Of a DNA stretch of 14,323 bases, positions 7,354 through 14,323 are shown piece by piece; position 1 is the stretch's first letter, and each line of letters begins with the position of its first letter. The notes under the pieces are model-generated. The model was given only the letters and a program-made list of their open reading frames with translations, searched no databases and was not told the origin of the DNA. Location: assembly GCA_015711695.1 (NCBI GenBank), contig JACVIW010000031.1:1-14323 (forward strand). The letters are read 5' to 3'. The translations under genes and the position numbers were made by a program. The DNA comes from Candidatus Geohydrothermomicrobium daggyaiense. GTDB taxonomy: Bacteria > Actinomycetota > Geothermincolia > Fen-727 > JACVIW01.

Positions 7354-8088
7354 CTAAAGATTGCTTTGCGGGTTTTCTAGAAATCCCCGCGTGCCTATTA
7401 TCTTTTTGACAACTTCGGCCACGTCCTTTTCCCGCCCGAAAAGAAAATGGTCAGCACCGGGTATGACGCACACATTCTCTCTATCAATGCCTGAAACTTG
7501 TTCGGCGAATTTGAAAAGGCTTTCAGCAGGACAGAGATCGTCACGCTCACCAACCACATAGAACCGGCTGCCCGGAGCAGCAGCTAGCTTTTTGGAAAGA
7601 TCTTCGGAATCAATGACCGCAATCGGTGGAGATATTGCTATGGTTAACCCTGCCCTTTCTGGTTTTGTAGAAGCAAGCAAAGCCATTAGAGACCCAAAAG
7701 ACCAGCCAACAACAACTATCTTCTCTAATTCAAGCCCAGTGTAAGACCCTAACCAGTCTACTGCAGATCCTACGTCGAAAATTTCTTCCCTGCCATTGGT
7801 AAAATTTCCGCCGCTTTTACCAACACCCCCAAAGTTAAACCTCATTACAACCACTCCAAATGGAATAAGCGAGGAAGTAAGGACTAAAAAAAGAGGAACG
7901 TTCATGTTTCCTCCTCCAGCGGGATGGGGATGACACATGACAATACCAGACCGCGGGGTAATATCTGGCAAAGAAACAATACCCTCCAGGTTGACAGCAA
8001 CACCATTTCTTATCGAAGGAAATAAAATTCTCTCCTCAACCAAAGCAAACCCCGGTTTGCTGCAGTTTGGACATGAAGAAACTTCCAA
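7354..8088 (-). CDS. Alpha/beta hydrolase, third gene of the homocysteine-biosynthesis operon
   Basis: A 244-aa serine hydrolase-fold protein. The oxyanion-region motif CHPHPAGGGNMNVP is at about 52-65, RFNFGGVGKSGG is at 83-94, and the nucleophile elbow is GWSFGS with Ser130. Likely triad partners are Asp183 or Asp184 (GERDDLCP) and His214 (GADHFLFG). This resembles small cytosolic alpha/beta hydrolases of unknown substrate; no signal peptide is seen. The start is uncertain: TTG at 8088 is the first usable codon but has only a poor ribosome site, and a later TTG (codon 16) would give a more typical N-terminus. If TTG 8088 is used, the protein begins with an unusual CPNC pair (Cys6/Cys9). It follows the NIL/ferredoxin gene after 17 nt, so the two are probably co-transcribed. 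The substrate cannot be inferred, though the neighbours hint at sulfur or amino-acid metabolism. Confidence 0.8.
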   Translation of the reverse strand: MEVSSCPNCSKPGFALVEERILFPSIRNGVAVNLEGIVSLPDITPRSGIVMCHPHPAGGGNMNVPLFLVLTSSLIPFGVVVMRFNFGGVGKSGGNFTNGREEIFDVGSAVDWLGSYTGLELEKIVVVGWSFGSLMALLASTKPERAGLTIAISPPIAVIDSEDLSKKLAAAPGSRFYVVGERDDLCPAESLFKFAEQVSGIDRENVCVIPGADHFLFGREKDVAEVVKKIIGTRGFLENPQSNL

Positions 8089-8105
8089 GAATATAAGTTT
8101 CCGGG

Positions 8106-8513
8106 CTAAAAACGTACTGATATTATCCTCAGCGGACAGGCGTCAACGCAGAAACCACATAGAATGCATCTTTCTTTGTTCAATTCAAGTTTCCATTCAG
8201 GCGGGCTTATGTTAAGCGCTCTCGGGACACACACCGCAGTGCATGCTCCACAATCAATGCATGATTCTTCGTTTAGTTCTATATCCTTTATCGCATCCTC
8301 AACAACCACTCTAATTTCCTGAAGATAACGAATCGCAGCCTTGATATTCTCAGGTTCCGCCTCCAGTTCAACAAGCATTCTGCCAATCTCACCCTCATGA
8401 ACCTGGGCGCGCAGAATATTCGTCAGCACATCGAATTCTTTAACCAGAGTCGCCACCACCGGCCTTTCAACAACCTCTGGTGGAAATGTAAGCACAAGTC
8501 TCCTTTTTGCCAT
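8106..8513 (-). CDS. NIL-domain 4Fe-4S ferredoxin, homocysteine biosynthesis partner (MA1822-like)
   Basis: A 135-aa protein. Residues 1-78 form a NIL-type ligand-binding domain, including LTFPPEVVERPVV and a long helix. They are followed by two [4Fe-4S] motifs: Cys85/88/91/95 and Cys116/119/122/126. The first motif ends CVP rather than the more common CP. In Methanosarcina acetivorans the equivalent protein (MA1822) acts with a DUF39 protein (MA1821) to put sulfide into aspartate semialdehyde, giving homocysteine, and the ferredoxin presumably supplies electrons. The ATG at 8513 abuts the TAG stop of the upstream DUF39 gene (TAGATG), with a GGGAGGA ribosome site inside that gene, so translation is probably coupled. 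The adjacent pairing makes this assignment strong, although NIL-ferredoxins alone are not specific. Confidence 0.88.
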   Translation of the reverse strand: MAKRRLVLTFPPEVVERPVVATLVKEFDVLTNILRAQVHEGEIGRMLVELEAEPENIKAAIRYLQEIRVVVEDAIKDIELNEESCIDCGACTAVCVPRALNISPPEWKLELNKERCILCGFCVDACPLRIISVRF

Positions 8514-9680
8514 CTATTTGTCCTCCCGTTCCCTGATGTCCAGTGTGTTTAGCGTTCCTTCTTGGGGAAGTGCCTCAACAGGCTCACTCAGGAGAAAATC
8601 TCCCCTCTTTATCCAATCCTTGAGAACCGACGCTATTCTCCTTGCCATTCTTATGCTGGATACTGGAGCGCTTATCGCTTTTTTACCCATTATCTCAACT
8701 TTCCCGCTTTGAAGTTCAGCATAACTTACTTTTCTTATCGGTTTTCTGGATCTTGAAGCCTCGCTGTAATCATAAATGTATGTGTAGATCTCATCATTTC
8801 CAACACCTGTACATAACGCCATTTCTTCATCAAGCACCGGCACGGGAATCCCAACGCCTACATAAAGGCTCACCCCATATCTGTGAAATCTTGCAGCCTT
8901 TATGAATTCGGGACTCATTTTTTTCAAATCACCGATAAGCGCAAGGGTTCCTCCCGGACCAACCGGTATTCCGCGTGAAGTGCGCTCCACCGACGGTCTG
9001 TGCTGCGTTCCCTGCCATGCGACATAACCTTGCGCTCCACCGAGGAATATCCTTGTTCCAACACCGATAGTCCGGTAATAAGGATCGTTTAACAGGGGAC
9101 TGAGCTCACCAGCGCTTGAGTATGTGACATTACCAAAATTGGGCATCAGAACGCCCATGTAAGTGTAAAGAGTTCGATCCGAACCGTTCGTCGCGCACGC
9201 GTAATTTTGATAAGCGTTTCTCGGGTTGAAGAGAAAAGCCTGATTCACGCTCGCGAGATTTATATACGTCTGGATTTCTCGCCTCGGATAACAATCAGTC
9301 GGTATCGCGTTTGCCCGCAATTTAAGCCATTTTCCTCTGAGAAGATCTTCAATCAGGTGACCTCCACCGTAGTTCATGCCCTCACTATCCGAAACGGCAG
9401 TAGCTCCAATATATATGTCCACAGCCGCAAGATCAGCGCAAACGGGCACATCGTTTAGCCATACCCTATGCATCTTCATGGGTGGCTCGCTATGGCCAAG
9501 ATTCATAAAAACACCAGAAGAACACATTGGTCCAAAAGTGCCAGTTGTCACAACATCAACTTTTCTGGAAGCCTCAGCTGCGCCAACTTCCCTTACAAGA
9601 TGGGTCATTTCTTCGGCGGTGAGAACCACGGCTTCACCCTTTTTTATTCGCTCATTGATTTCTTCTACTGTCTTTACCAA
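8514..9680 (-). CDS. Homocysteine biosynthesis protein, DUF39/HcyBio family (MA1821-like, aspartate-semialdehyde sulfurase)
   Basis: The protein matches the DUF39 (HcyBio) family along its length: KTVEEINERIKKGEAVVLTA at the start, TGTFGPMCSSGVF, IPTDCYPRREIQTYINLA, and a glycine-rich GIPVGPGGTLALIGDLK region. Counted from the TTG at 9680, Cys53 and Cys130 are the conserved cysteines expected to handle sulfur; the family model (Methanosarcina MA1821) has cysteines at nearly the same positions. The protein inserts sulfide-derived sulfur into aspartate semialdehyde to form homocysteine, bypassing O-acyl-homoserine. The frame extends to an ATG at 9704, but that codon has no ribosome site. A strong GGGAGGGAG lies at 9686-9694, placed correctly for the TTG at 9680, and homologues begin here, so the 388-codon version is preferred. 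It is the first gene of a three-gene operon and is divergent from mnmA. Confidence 0.9.
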   Translation of the reverse strand: MVKTVEEINERIKKGEAVVLTAEEMTHLVREVGAAEASRKVDVVTTGTFGPMCSSGVFMNLGHSEPPMKMHRVWLNDVPVCADLAAVDIYIGATAVSDSEGMNYGGGHLIEDLLRGKWLKLRANAIPTDCYPRREIQTYINLASVNQAFLFNPRNAYQNYACATNGSDRTLYTYMGVLMPNFGNVTYSSAGELSPLLNDPYYRTIGVGTRIFLGGAQGYVAWQGTQHRPSVERTSRGIPVGPGGTLALIGDLKKMSPEFIKAARFHRYGVSLYVGVGIPVPVLDEEMALCTGVGNDEIYTYIYDYSEASRSRKPIRKVSYAELQSGKVEIMGKKAISAPVSSIRMARRIASVLKDWIKRGDFLLSEPVEALPQEGTLNTLDIREREDK

Positions 9681-9685
9681 GACTT

Positions 9686-9694
9686 CTCCCTCCC
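9686..9694 (-). promoter_or_regulatory. Ribosome binding site that decides the DUF39 start
   Basis: GGGAGGGAG on the minus strand, with its GGAGG core eight bases before the TTG at 9680. It lies inside the longer frame that starts at ATG 9704, which argues against that upstream start. Confidence 0.7.
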
Positions 9695-9900
9695 AAACGC
9701 TCATGAGAATATGGATAATATTATTGCACTTTTAGGCATGAATTACTCAACCAGTTTTTCCTTTTTTGTCATGTTTGACCAATCTTCAAAAGATCTTGCT
9801 CATTTAACCGAATATAGATACGTTAAAAGGGATATGAAAAATTAGAAGGGAGTATCAGAAACCTGCCAGGGGGAAGCCTTCAAGAGGAAATTCTTAAGAC

Positions 9901-11001
9901 ATGGTAAAAAAAGAAATCAGAAAAAAGAGAGTTGGTCTTGCGTTTAGCGGAGGGGTGGACAGTACCGCAGCAGCGCTTATCCTGAAGGCGGAAGGTTATG
10001 AAGTGGTTGCCCTGACCATGAGAATTCCCTCAATGGTAATACCTGACGGAAAAGAAACACTTGCGGTTTCATGCTCGCGAAGAATTGCAGAGACGATCGG
10101 CATAGAACATTTTGTAGTTGATGTCACAGTCGAGTTCACCAGGAAAGTCATCGAACCCTTCATAAACGATTATGCTTCTGGATTGACTCCAAACCCATGC
10201 GTGGTATGCAACCGAACAATGAAGTTCGGGTTGCTGCTTGAAGAAGCTCTCAAGCGGGAATGTGAGTTATTTGCAACCGGTCACTTCGCGAGAAAAACGC
10301 AGACCAAACCGTACAGAATATTAAAAGGGATCGACCGTGAAAAAGATCAAAGCTACGTTCTCTGGACACTCGATCAGAATAAGTTAAGCCGTAGTGTCTT
10401 CCCGCTTGGAAATGTAACCAAAAAAGAAACTGAAGCAATCGTTAAAAACGAAGGAATTTTTGAAATGATTCACCCGGAAAGTCAGGACATTTGTTTTACG
10501 GGAGGCCTTTCCCATGTCGAATTTTTGAAAAAGCGAATACCGCGCGCGTTTGAACCCGGACCAATTCTTGATGTTCACGGAAGAATAATAGGGAAACATC
10601 AGGGAATTGCGTTTTACACAGTTGGACAGAGGAAAGGCATTGAGGTAGACAACGCGGGACCCTTTTATGTTATCGAGATAAAGCCAGAAGAGAATGCCAT
10701 AATTGTAGGTAAAAAAAGTGAACTCAAGTCTATTGGATTCTTTGTCGAAGGTCTGAATCTCATCAGTGGTAGTCGGGAAAAAGAATTCGAATGCACGGTA
10801 CTTACACGTTACCGCGGCTATCCCAGCCAGGCCACTGTGAGTGTCCAGAAAGGAAACCGTGCCAGGATTACTTATCGCAAGCCAGGAACTCTCGCCTCCC
10901 CGGGTCAGTCAGCTGTTTTCTATCGAGGCGATGAACTCATTGGGGGCGGTATCATAGTGAACAATATTTTCGATGAAAGCGACGTGAATTATTCCGATTG
11001 A
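9901..11001 (+). CDS. mnmA: tRNA-specific 2-thiouridylase MnmA
   Basis: A 366-aa PP-loop ATPase that thiolates U34 in the wobble position of Lys, Glu and Gln tRNAs. The ATP-binding SGGVDST is at residues 16-22. Catalytic Cys100 is in TPNPCVVCNRTMKFG and the second Cys198 is in ESQDICFTGG; ATGHFAR is at about 125-131 and FYTVGQRKG in the central domain. A beta-barrel C-terminal domain follows. Length is typical of the family (about 350-370). The ATG at 9901 has only a distant purine stretch (AGAGGAAA) as ribosome site, but the start agrees with the family because the PP-loop begins 15 residues in. It is divergent from the homocysteine operon across 220 bp, and sulfur transfer is a shared theme. 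No partner desulfurase or Tus genes are seen in the window. Confidence 0.95.
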   Translation: MVKKEIRKKRVGLAFSGGVDSTAAALILKAEGYEVVALTMRIPSMVIPDGKETLAVSCSRRIAETIGIEHFVVDVTVEFTRKVIEPFINDYASGLTPNPCVVCNRTMKFGLLLEEALKRECELFATGHFARKTQTKPYRILKGIDREKDQSYVLWTLDQNKLSRSVFPLGNVTKKETEAIVKNEGIFEMIHPESQDICFTGGLSHVEFLKKRIPRAFEPGPILDVHGRIIGKHQGIAFYTVGQRKGIEVDNAGPFYVIEIKPEENAIIVGKKSELKSIGFFVEGLNLISGSREKEFECTVLTRYRGYPSQATVSVQKGNRARITYRKPGTLASPGQSAVFYRGDELIGGGIIVNNIFDESDVNYSD

Positions 11002-11243
11002 ATACTCCTTTTTTTCCTGTCTCCAATACGCCAGAAGAAAAACTCAAGTGGATGCAGAAACATATTCTCACTTGAAAAAGAGCATACCGCTTCCACCCGG
11101 TCTTGATCACAGCCAAAACGCATAATCAATTCGCTATCTCTAAGACTTCCAATGAATGATGTTTAAAATTTCCCCCACTGGTAAGATATTGTCTGTTACT
11201 GGAAATCATAACCTCGAAAAATTCATGCAACAAAGAGGTAAGC
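11002..11243. other. Intergenic region between mnmA and the first alcohol dehydrogenase
   Basis: There is a T-run after the mnmA stop but no stem before it, and an imperfect hairpin candidate TCAAGTG/CACTTGA with an 18-nt loop near 11043-11076. I found no promoter I would trust and no gene. The ribosome site AGAGGT lies just before the ATG at 11244. Confidence 0.4.
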
Positions 11244-12422
11244 ATGTGGTCGGATGAGTGGTTTGAGTTTCAAGTTCCGGGAAAGATTATTTGTGGTGAA
11301 AAATGCGTTGATACAGTTGGACTTGAAATTGATAAGAAAGGCGGAAAAAGGGCGCTTATAGTCACTGACAAACAGGTAAAAAAAGCAGGGCTGGTTGACC
11401 TTGTCAAAAAGGGCATGACATCGGGAAAGAGCCAGATCGCAGGGGTTTTTGACCAGGTTGAGCCTGATTCTGAGATAGAGATAGTCCAGAGATGCTACGA
11501 ATTGGCTTACAAGAACGAAGCGGACTGCATCATCTCGGTTGGAGGAGGCTCGACAATTGACACAGCAAAAGCAGTGGCAATTCTCATGGTGGAAGGTGGA
11601 CATATTCTGGACCATCAGTGCGCCGTATATATGCCGAGAGCTCCGATGCCAGTCCACGTAGCGATTCCCACAACTGCGGGTACCGGGGCCGAGTCCAGTT
11701 TTTCGGCAGTCATACTCGATAAAGAGCAGAAACTGAAGCTCACTTACCCCAGTCCTGAACTAGCGCCCTCTGTTGCTTTACTTGACCCTTACATGATAAG
11801 AACTCTTCCACCCCAGCTAACTGCCTCAACAGGTATATGCGCTCTCACCCATTGTATAGAAGCGCTTCATTCCCAATTCCGTAAGCCATTTTGTGACAGC
11901 CTGGCTATTCATGGAATAAGACTGATATACCGTTACCTTCCTGTCGCTTTCCAGGAACCTACCAATCTTGAATCAAGGCGTTATACCCTCATAGCCGCTA
12001 ATATGGGAGGTATTGTTCTCGCAAACACCGCCGGGGGACTCATTCATGCACTGGCTAACGCGGTTGGTGGGAGATTCGGAGTACCTCACGGAGTAGCGAA
12101 AGCAATTCTCCTTCCGCTGGGTATGGAATTCAACATCGAGAAATATCCGGATAAAGTGGGAAAATCATACAGGTTAATAGCCGAGGCGCTTGGAATCGAT
12201 ACCCGTGGCGATAGTGACGTAACTGCCGGGAAGAAGGCGATTGAATACTTAAGAAATTTCATCTCAGGCCTCCAGCTACCAGAAAGTCTTAGCAAAACAG
12301 GAGTTAAAAAAGTTGACATCGCTGGCGCGGCGGAAGATGCAATGCGTGATAGACTCATGCTCAACAACTCGGAAGCGCCAGAGCTACAAGAGCTCCTTGG
12401 GATTCTCGAGAAGGCTTTTTAA
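11244..12422 (+). CDS. Iron-type alcohol dehydrogenase family protein with altered metal site (tandem copy 1)
   Basis: A 392-aa group III (iron-type) dehydrogenase by architecture. The NAD-binding VGGGSTIDTAKA is at 99-110, IPTTAGTGAESS is at 141-152, and an all-helical metal domain follows. In the family the metal is held by Asp, His, His and His. Here the motif reads TGICALTHCIEA, so the expected Asp is Cys199, while His203, His268 and His282 remain. The usual second His of the HAMAH motif, known to matter for catalysis and cofactor placement, is Asn272. Such a site may bind a different metal (a softer ion such as Zn, by inference), bind metal poorly, or serve another substrate. The ATG at 11244 follows an AGAGGT site. 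Copy 2 follows after 88 nt and keeps all ligands. Substrate is unknown; alcohol, aldehyde or diol oxidoreduction is the family range. Confidence 0.85.
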   Translation: MWSDEWFEFQVPGKIICGEKCVDTVGLEIDKKGGKRALIVTDKQVKKAGLVDLVKKGMTSGKSQIAGVFDQVEPDSEIEIVQRCYELAYKNEADCIISVGGGSTIDTAKAVAILMVEGGHILDHQCAVYMPRAPMPVHVAIPTTAGTGAESSFSAVILDKEQKLKLTYPSPELAPSVALLDPYMIRTLPPQLTASTGICALTHCIEALHSQFRKPFCDSLAIHGIRLIYRYLPVAFQEPTNLESRRYTLIAANMGGIVLANTAGGLIHALANAVGGRFGVPHGVAKAILLPLGMEFNIEKYPDKVGKSYRLIAEALGIDTRGDSDVTAGKKAIEYLRNFISGLQLPESLSKTGVKKVDIAGAAEDAMRDRLMLNNSEAPELQELLGILEKAF

Positions 12423-12444
12423 AAATGTTTTAAACCAGTTGTGG

Positions 12445-12465
12445 AGAATGTGACCCTGACATTCT
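12445..12465 (+). terminator. Hairpin between the two alcohol dehydrogenase genes
   Basis: AGAATGT (12445-12451) pairs perfectly with ACATTCT (12459-12465) across a 7-nt loop, followed by a short TTTATAAAA. The stem is A/T-rich and the T-tract is broken, so it is at best a leaky terminator or an mRNA-processing element between the two genes. Confidence 0.35.
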
Positions 12466-12497
12466 TTATAAAAGATAAGAGTCTATTCTATCTTCAC

Positions 12498-12507
12498 GGA
12501 GGTGATC
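12498..12507 (+). promoter_or_regulatory. Ten-base full-length Shine-Dalgarno before alcohol dehydrogenase 2
   Basis: GGAGGTGATC is complementary over ten bases to the conserved 16S rRNA 3' end. It places initiation at the GTG at 12511, eight bases after GGAGG, rather than at the GTG at 12502, which lies inside the site itself. Confidence 0.75.
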
Positions 12508-12510
12508 ACG

Positions 12511-13683
12511 GTGCCACTTAGAGAGTATTACGAGTTTTACTCCCCCGGAAAGACAATATACGGGGCAAATATTGCCAGCGAAGTCGCTCAGGAAGCGGAA
12601 CAGCTTGGCGGAACAACAGCTATGATAATAACCGATAAGGGTGTATTGGATGCAGGTCTTGTTGAAGACGTAAAGAATGGCATTGAGAAAAGTAGCGTGG
12701 AGCTTGTCGAAGTTTACTCCGATGTGCCGGTGAACTCCGAGGTTGAGGTCTGTAGCGAAATAGCGGAGATAGGCAAGGAAAAAAATGTTGACATTCTTGT
12801 TTCAATTGGCGGAGGAAGCGTCATAGACACGGCAAAAGGAGCCAATATATTACTCGGAGTAGGTGGTGATCTTCTCGAAGACTGGCAGGGGACAAATCTC
12901 ATTCCACAACCATTGAAAAAACACATCGCCATACCGACTACCGCGGGTACCGGCGCAGAAGCGTCACTCGGAGCGGTTATAAAACACTCACCCACAAATC
13001 AGAAAATATCATTCAATAGCCCTTATCTAATCCCCGATGTTGCAATACTCGATCCGTCCATGACTATCTCAATGCCTCCTTCGCTGACTGCGGCAACCGG
13101 CATCGATGCCCTGACACACGCGATAGAATCATTCTCAAGTCTTGAACATGCGGTGCATTCAGACGCTCTCTCTTTCTATGCCGTTAAGCTAATATATGAA
13201 AACCTGCCGATGGCCTTTGAAAACGGAGAGAACATCGAAGCCAGAGCCAACATGCTAATCGCCTCAAACCTTGCCGGATCAGCAATCTCCACGACACTTT
13301 CCATTGGAGCTTGCCACGCGATGGCTCATGCTGTGGGAGGCTTAACCACGGTTAGCCATGGTGTAGCCAATGCAATAATTCTTCCCGCAGTCATGGAGTT
13401 TAACATTGATTATTGCAGCGACCGTTACGCTGAACTAGCTTTCGCTGTAGGTATCGAAACGAGCGGTATGAGCCAGGCGGATGCAGCCAGGGCTTTTCTG
13501 GAAAAAATAAAGGATTTTATATGGTCATTTGGTCTTCCAAAGACGCTTAAGGAGGCAGGAGTGGATCCCTCTCTGGCAGAGGAAATGGCTGACGCCGCTA
13601 TGGGAGATGCGCAAATATACGGCAACCCTAGAGAAGCGGATTATGAGCTAATCCTAGAGCTGTTCAGGTCACTTCTTAAGTAG
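12511..13683 (+). CDS. Iron-containing alcohol dehydrogenase (tandem copy 2)
   Basis: A 390-aa group III alcohol dehydrogenase, counted from the GTG at 12511. Rossmann-type nucleotide binding is shown by SIGGGSVIDTAKG at about 98-110 and IPTTAGTGAEAS at 141-152. All metal ligands are present: Asp199 and His203 in TGIDALTHAIES, His269 and His273 in CHAMAHAVGG, and His283 in SHGVANAIILP. It is therefore expected to be a working NAD(P)-dependent, iron- or zinc-using dehydrogenase for alcohols, aldehydes or similar substrates. The start is set by the ten-base ribosome site directly upstream; the in-frame GTG at 12502 would overlap that site. Its layout parallels copy 1 along the whole length, for example the opening YEFYSPGKTIYG against FEFQVPGKIICG, which implies an old tandem duplication followed by divergence. 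Subfamily (butanol, 1,2-propanediol, ethanol) cannot be decided by eye. Confidence 0.92.
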   Translation: MPLREYYEFYSPGKTIYGANIASEVAQEAEQLGGTTAMIITDKGVLDAGLVEDVKNGIEKSSVELVEVYSDVPVNSEVEVCSEIAEIGKEKNVDILVSIGGGSVIDTAKGANILLGVGGDLLEDWQGTNLIPQPLKKHIAIPTTAGTGAEASLGAVIKHSPTNQKISFNSPYLIPDVAILDPSMTISMPPSLTAATGIDALTHAIESFSSLEHAVHSDALSFYAVKLIYENLPMAFENGENIEARANMLIASNLAGSAISTTLSIGACHAMAHAVGGLTTVSHGVANAIILPAVMEFNIDYCSDRYAELAFAVGIETSGMSQADAARAFLEKIKDFIWSFGLPKTLKEAGVDPSLAEEMADAAMGDAQIYGNPREADYELILELFRSLLK

Positions 13684-13743
13684 AAAGGCAATTCACTTTA
13701 AAGATCATCGCTTTCTCGTGGTTGAAATAACTTTTAGAATTCT

Positions 13744-14323
13744 TCACGCTATAACTGTTAGCGCGTTTTCTATCACTTCGGCTGCAACTGGCGCCTCGCC
13801 TATGAGTTCCCCGTCAGCGTGAAGAAGCAGAATACTATCGGACAGGAGACGGACTCTTTTTGCCCTTATCGAAAACACAGATTCATCCTCCGGAAGAGTT
13901 CCAGTGTATATTCGAGATATGCTCGAAAGAGTTCTAAATCCATGAACAATTTTTCCTATTCTTCCTTTTTCAGGTACCGGTTCTTCTGGAGGTAGATCAA
14001 CAAGCGGGCTTCGACCTCCCATTCCCGTCACAATAACATCAAGCATTCCATCATTCACCAGTGCGCCAGGAGCCACTCTCATCTTCCCCCCAAAGTAATT
14101 GCCATTGGCAAGGAAAACCGAGATGGCAAGCACCCTCAAAACCTTTTCATCAACATGAACTTCTATATCTTTTTCCTTCAATTTGCCAAGCGCTGGCAAA
14201 AAACTCGCGAAATAAGAAAGTCTTCCACCCATCAAACCTGATAGCGTCGGTTTAATCAGATTGGCGTTCTTGACGATCTCAGAGTCAAATCCCACTCCAG
14301 CTATGTTAACGAAGAATCCCGTT
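13744..14323 (-). CDS. Diacylglycerol kinase-family lipid kinase, C-terminal part (5' end cut by window edge)
   Basis: About 192 residues of a YegS/BmrU/DagK-type protein are visible, open through the right edge, so the N-terminal catalytic half with the GGDGT motif is outside the window. Seen here are GVGFDSEIV, the ANGNYFGGKMRVAPGA segment, NDGMLDVIV, and the C-terminal HADGELIGEAP. These are the conserved elements of the second, NAD-kinase-like beta-sandwich domain. Family members phosphorylate diacylglycerol or related lipids, or an undefined lipid, at the membrane surface. It converges on the second alcohol dehydrogenase with about 60 bp between the stops and no clear terminator. Substrate cannot be assigned. 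Confidence 0.87.
   Translation of the reverse strand, partial: TGFFVNIAGVGFDSEIVKNANLIKPTLSGLMGGRLSYFASFLPALGKLKEKDIEVHVDEKVLRVLAISVFLANGNYFGGKMRVAPGALVNDGMLDVIVTGMGGRSPLVDLPPEEPVPEKGRIGKIVHGFRTLSSISRIYTGTLPEDESVFSIRAKRVRLLSDSILLLHADGELIGEAPVAAEVIENALTVIA

Noticed and set aside
9720..9750. Minus-strand promoter TTGAGT ... AATAAT for the DUF39 operon
   Set aside because: The spacer is 19 bases and both boxes are imperfect; too weak to list as a feature.
11187..11205. Sigma-54-like promoter before the first alcohol dehydrogenase
   Set aside because: A GG is present (CTGGTAAGATATTGTC), but the required GC at the -12 element with correct spacing is missing.

Overview
The window looks like chromosomal DNA from an anaerobic bacterium that uses the Wood-Ljungdahl (reductive acetyl-CoA) pathway. 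The evidence is a run of pathway and maturation genes on the minus strand: formate-tetrahydrofolate ligase (fhs), the reductive activator of the corrinoid iron-sulfur protein (RACo/acsV), the CODH nickel-insertion ATPase (cooC) and methenyl-THF cyclohydrolase (fchA). The fchA/fhs/RACo set is bacterial rather than archaeal. I cannot name the phylum from the sequence. CODH/ACS subunits, CoFeSP, folD and metF are not in the window and may lie beyond the left edge. No mobile element, CRISPR array or rRNA/tRNA gene was seen.

Layout: (1) 1-5409, minus strand: a near-consensus promoter (5381-5409), a roughly 215-nt structured leader, then fhs, a perfect 31-nt palindrome, acsV, cooC (TTG start overlapping the acsV stop) and fchA, which runs off the left edge. 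(2) 5410-5914: an intergenic stretch with no convincing gene. (3) 5915-7302, plus strand: dihydrolipoamide dehydrogenase (lpdA), broken by a frameshift at about 6397-6427. (4) 7354-9680, minus strand: a compact three-gene operon with the DUF39 homocysteine-biosynthesis protein, its NIL/ferredoxin partner and an alpha/beta hydrolase. (5) 9901-11001, plus strand: mnmA tRNA 2-thiouridylase. (6) 11244-13683, plus strand: two tandem iron-type alcohol dehydrogenases, the first with an altered metal site. (7) 13744-14323, minus strand: the C-terminal part of a diacylglycerol-kinase-family lipid kinase, cut by the right edge.

How the genes fit together: Fhs and FchA catalyse formate activation and the next step of the methyl branch. 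AcsV and CooC keep the carbonyl-branch metalloenzymes active (cobalt reduction and nickel insertion). LpdA genes occur in acetogen Wood-Ljungdahl clusters, but here the gene is broken as sequenced. The DUF39/NIL-ferredoxin pair points to direct sulfide incorporation into homocysteine, as in methanogens and other anaerobes, and MnmA is a second sulfur-transfer enzyme next door. The two alcohol dehydrogenases suggest alcohol/aldehyde redox metabolism.

The points most worth a second look are the Asp-to-Cys and His-to-Asn changes in the first alcohol dehydrogenase, the unidentified leader RNA of fhs, and the nature of the lpdA lesion.
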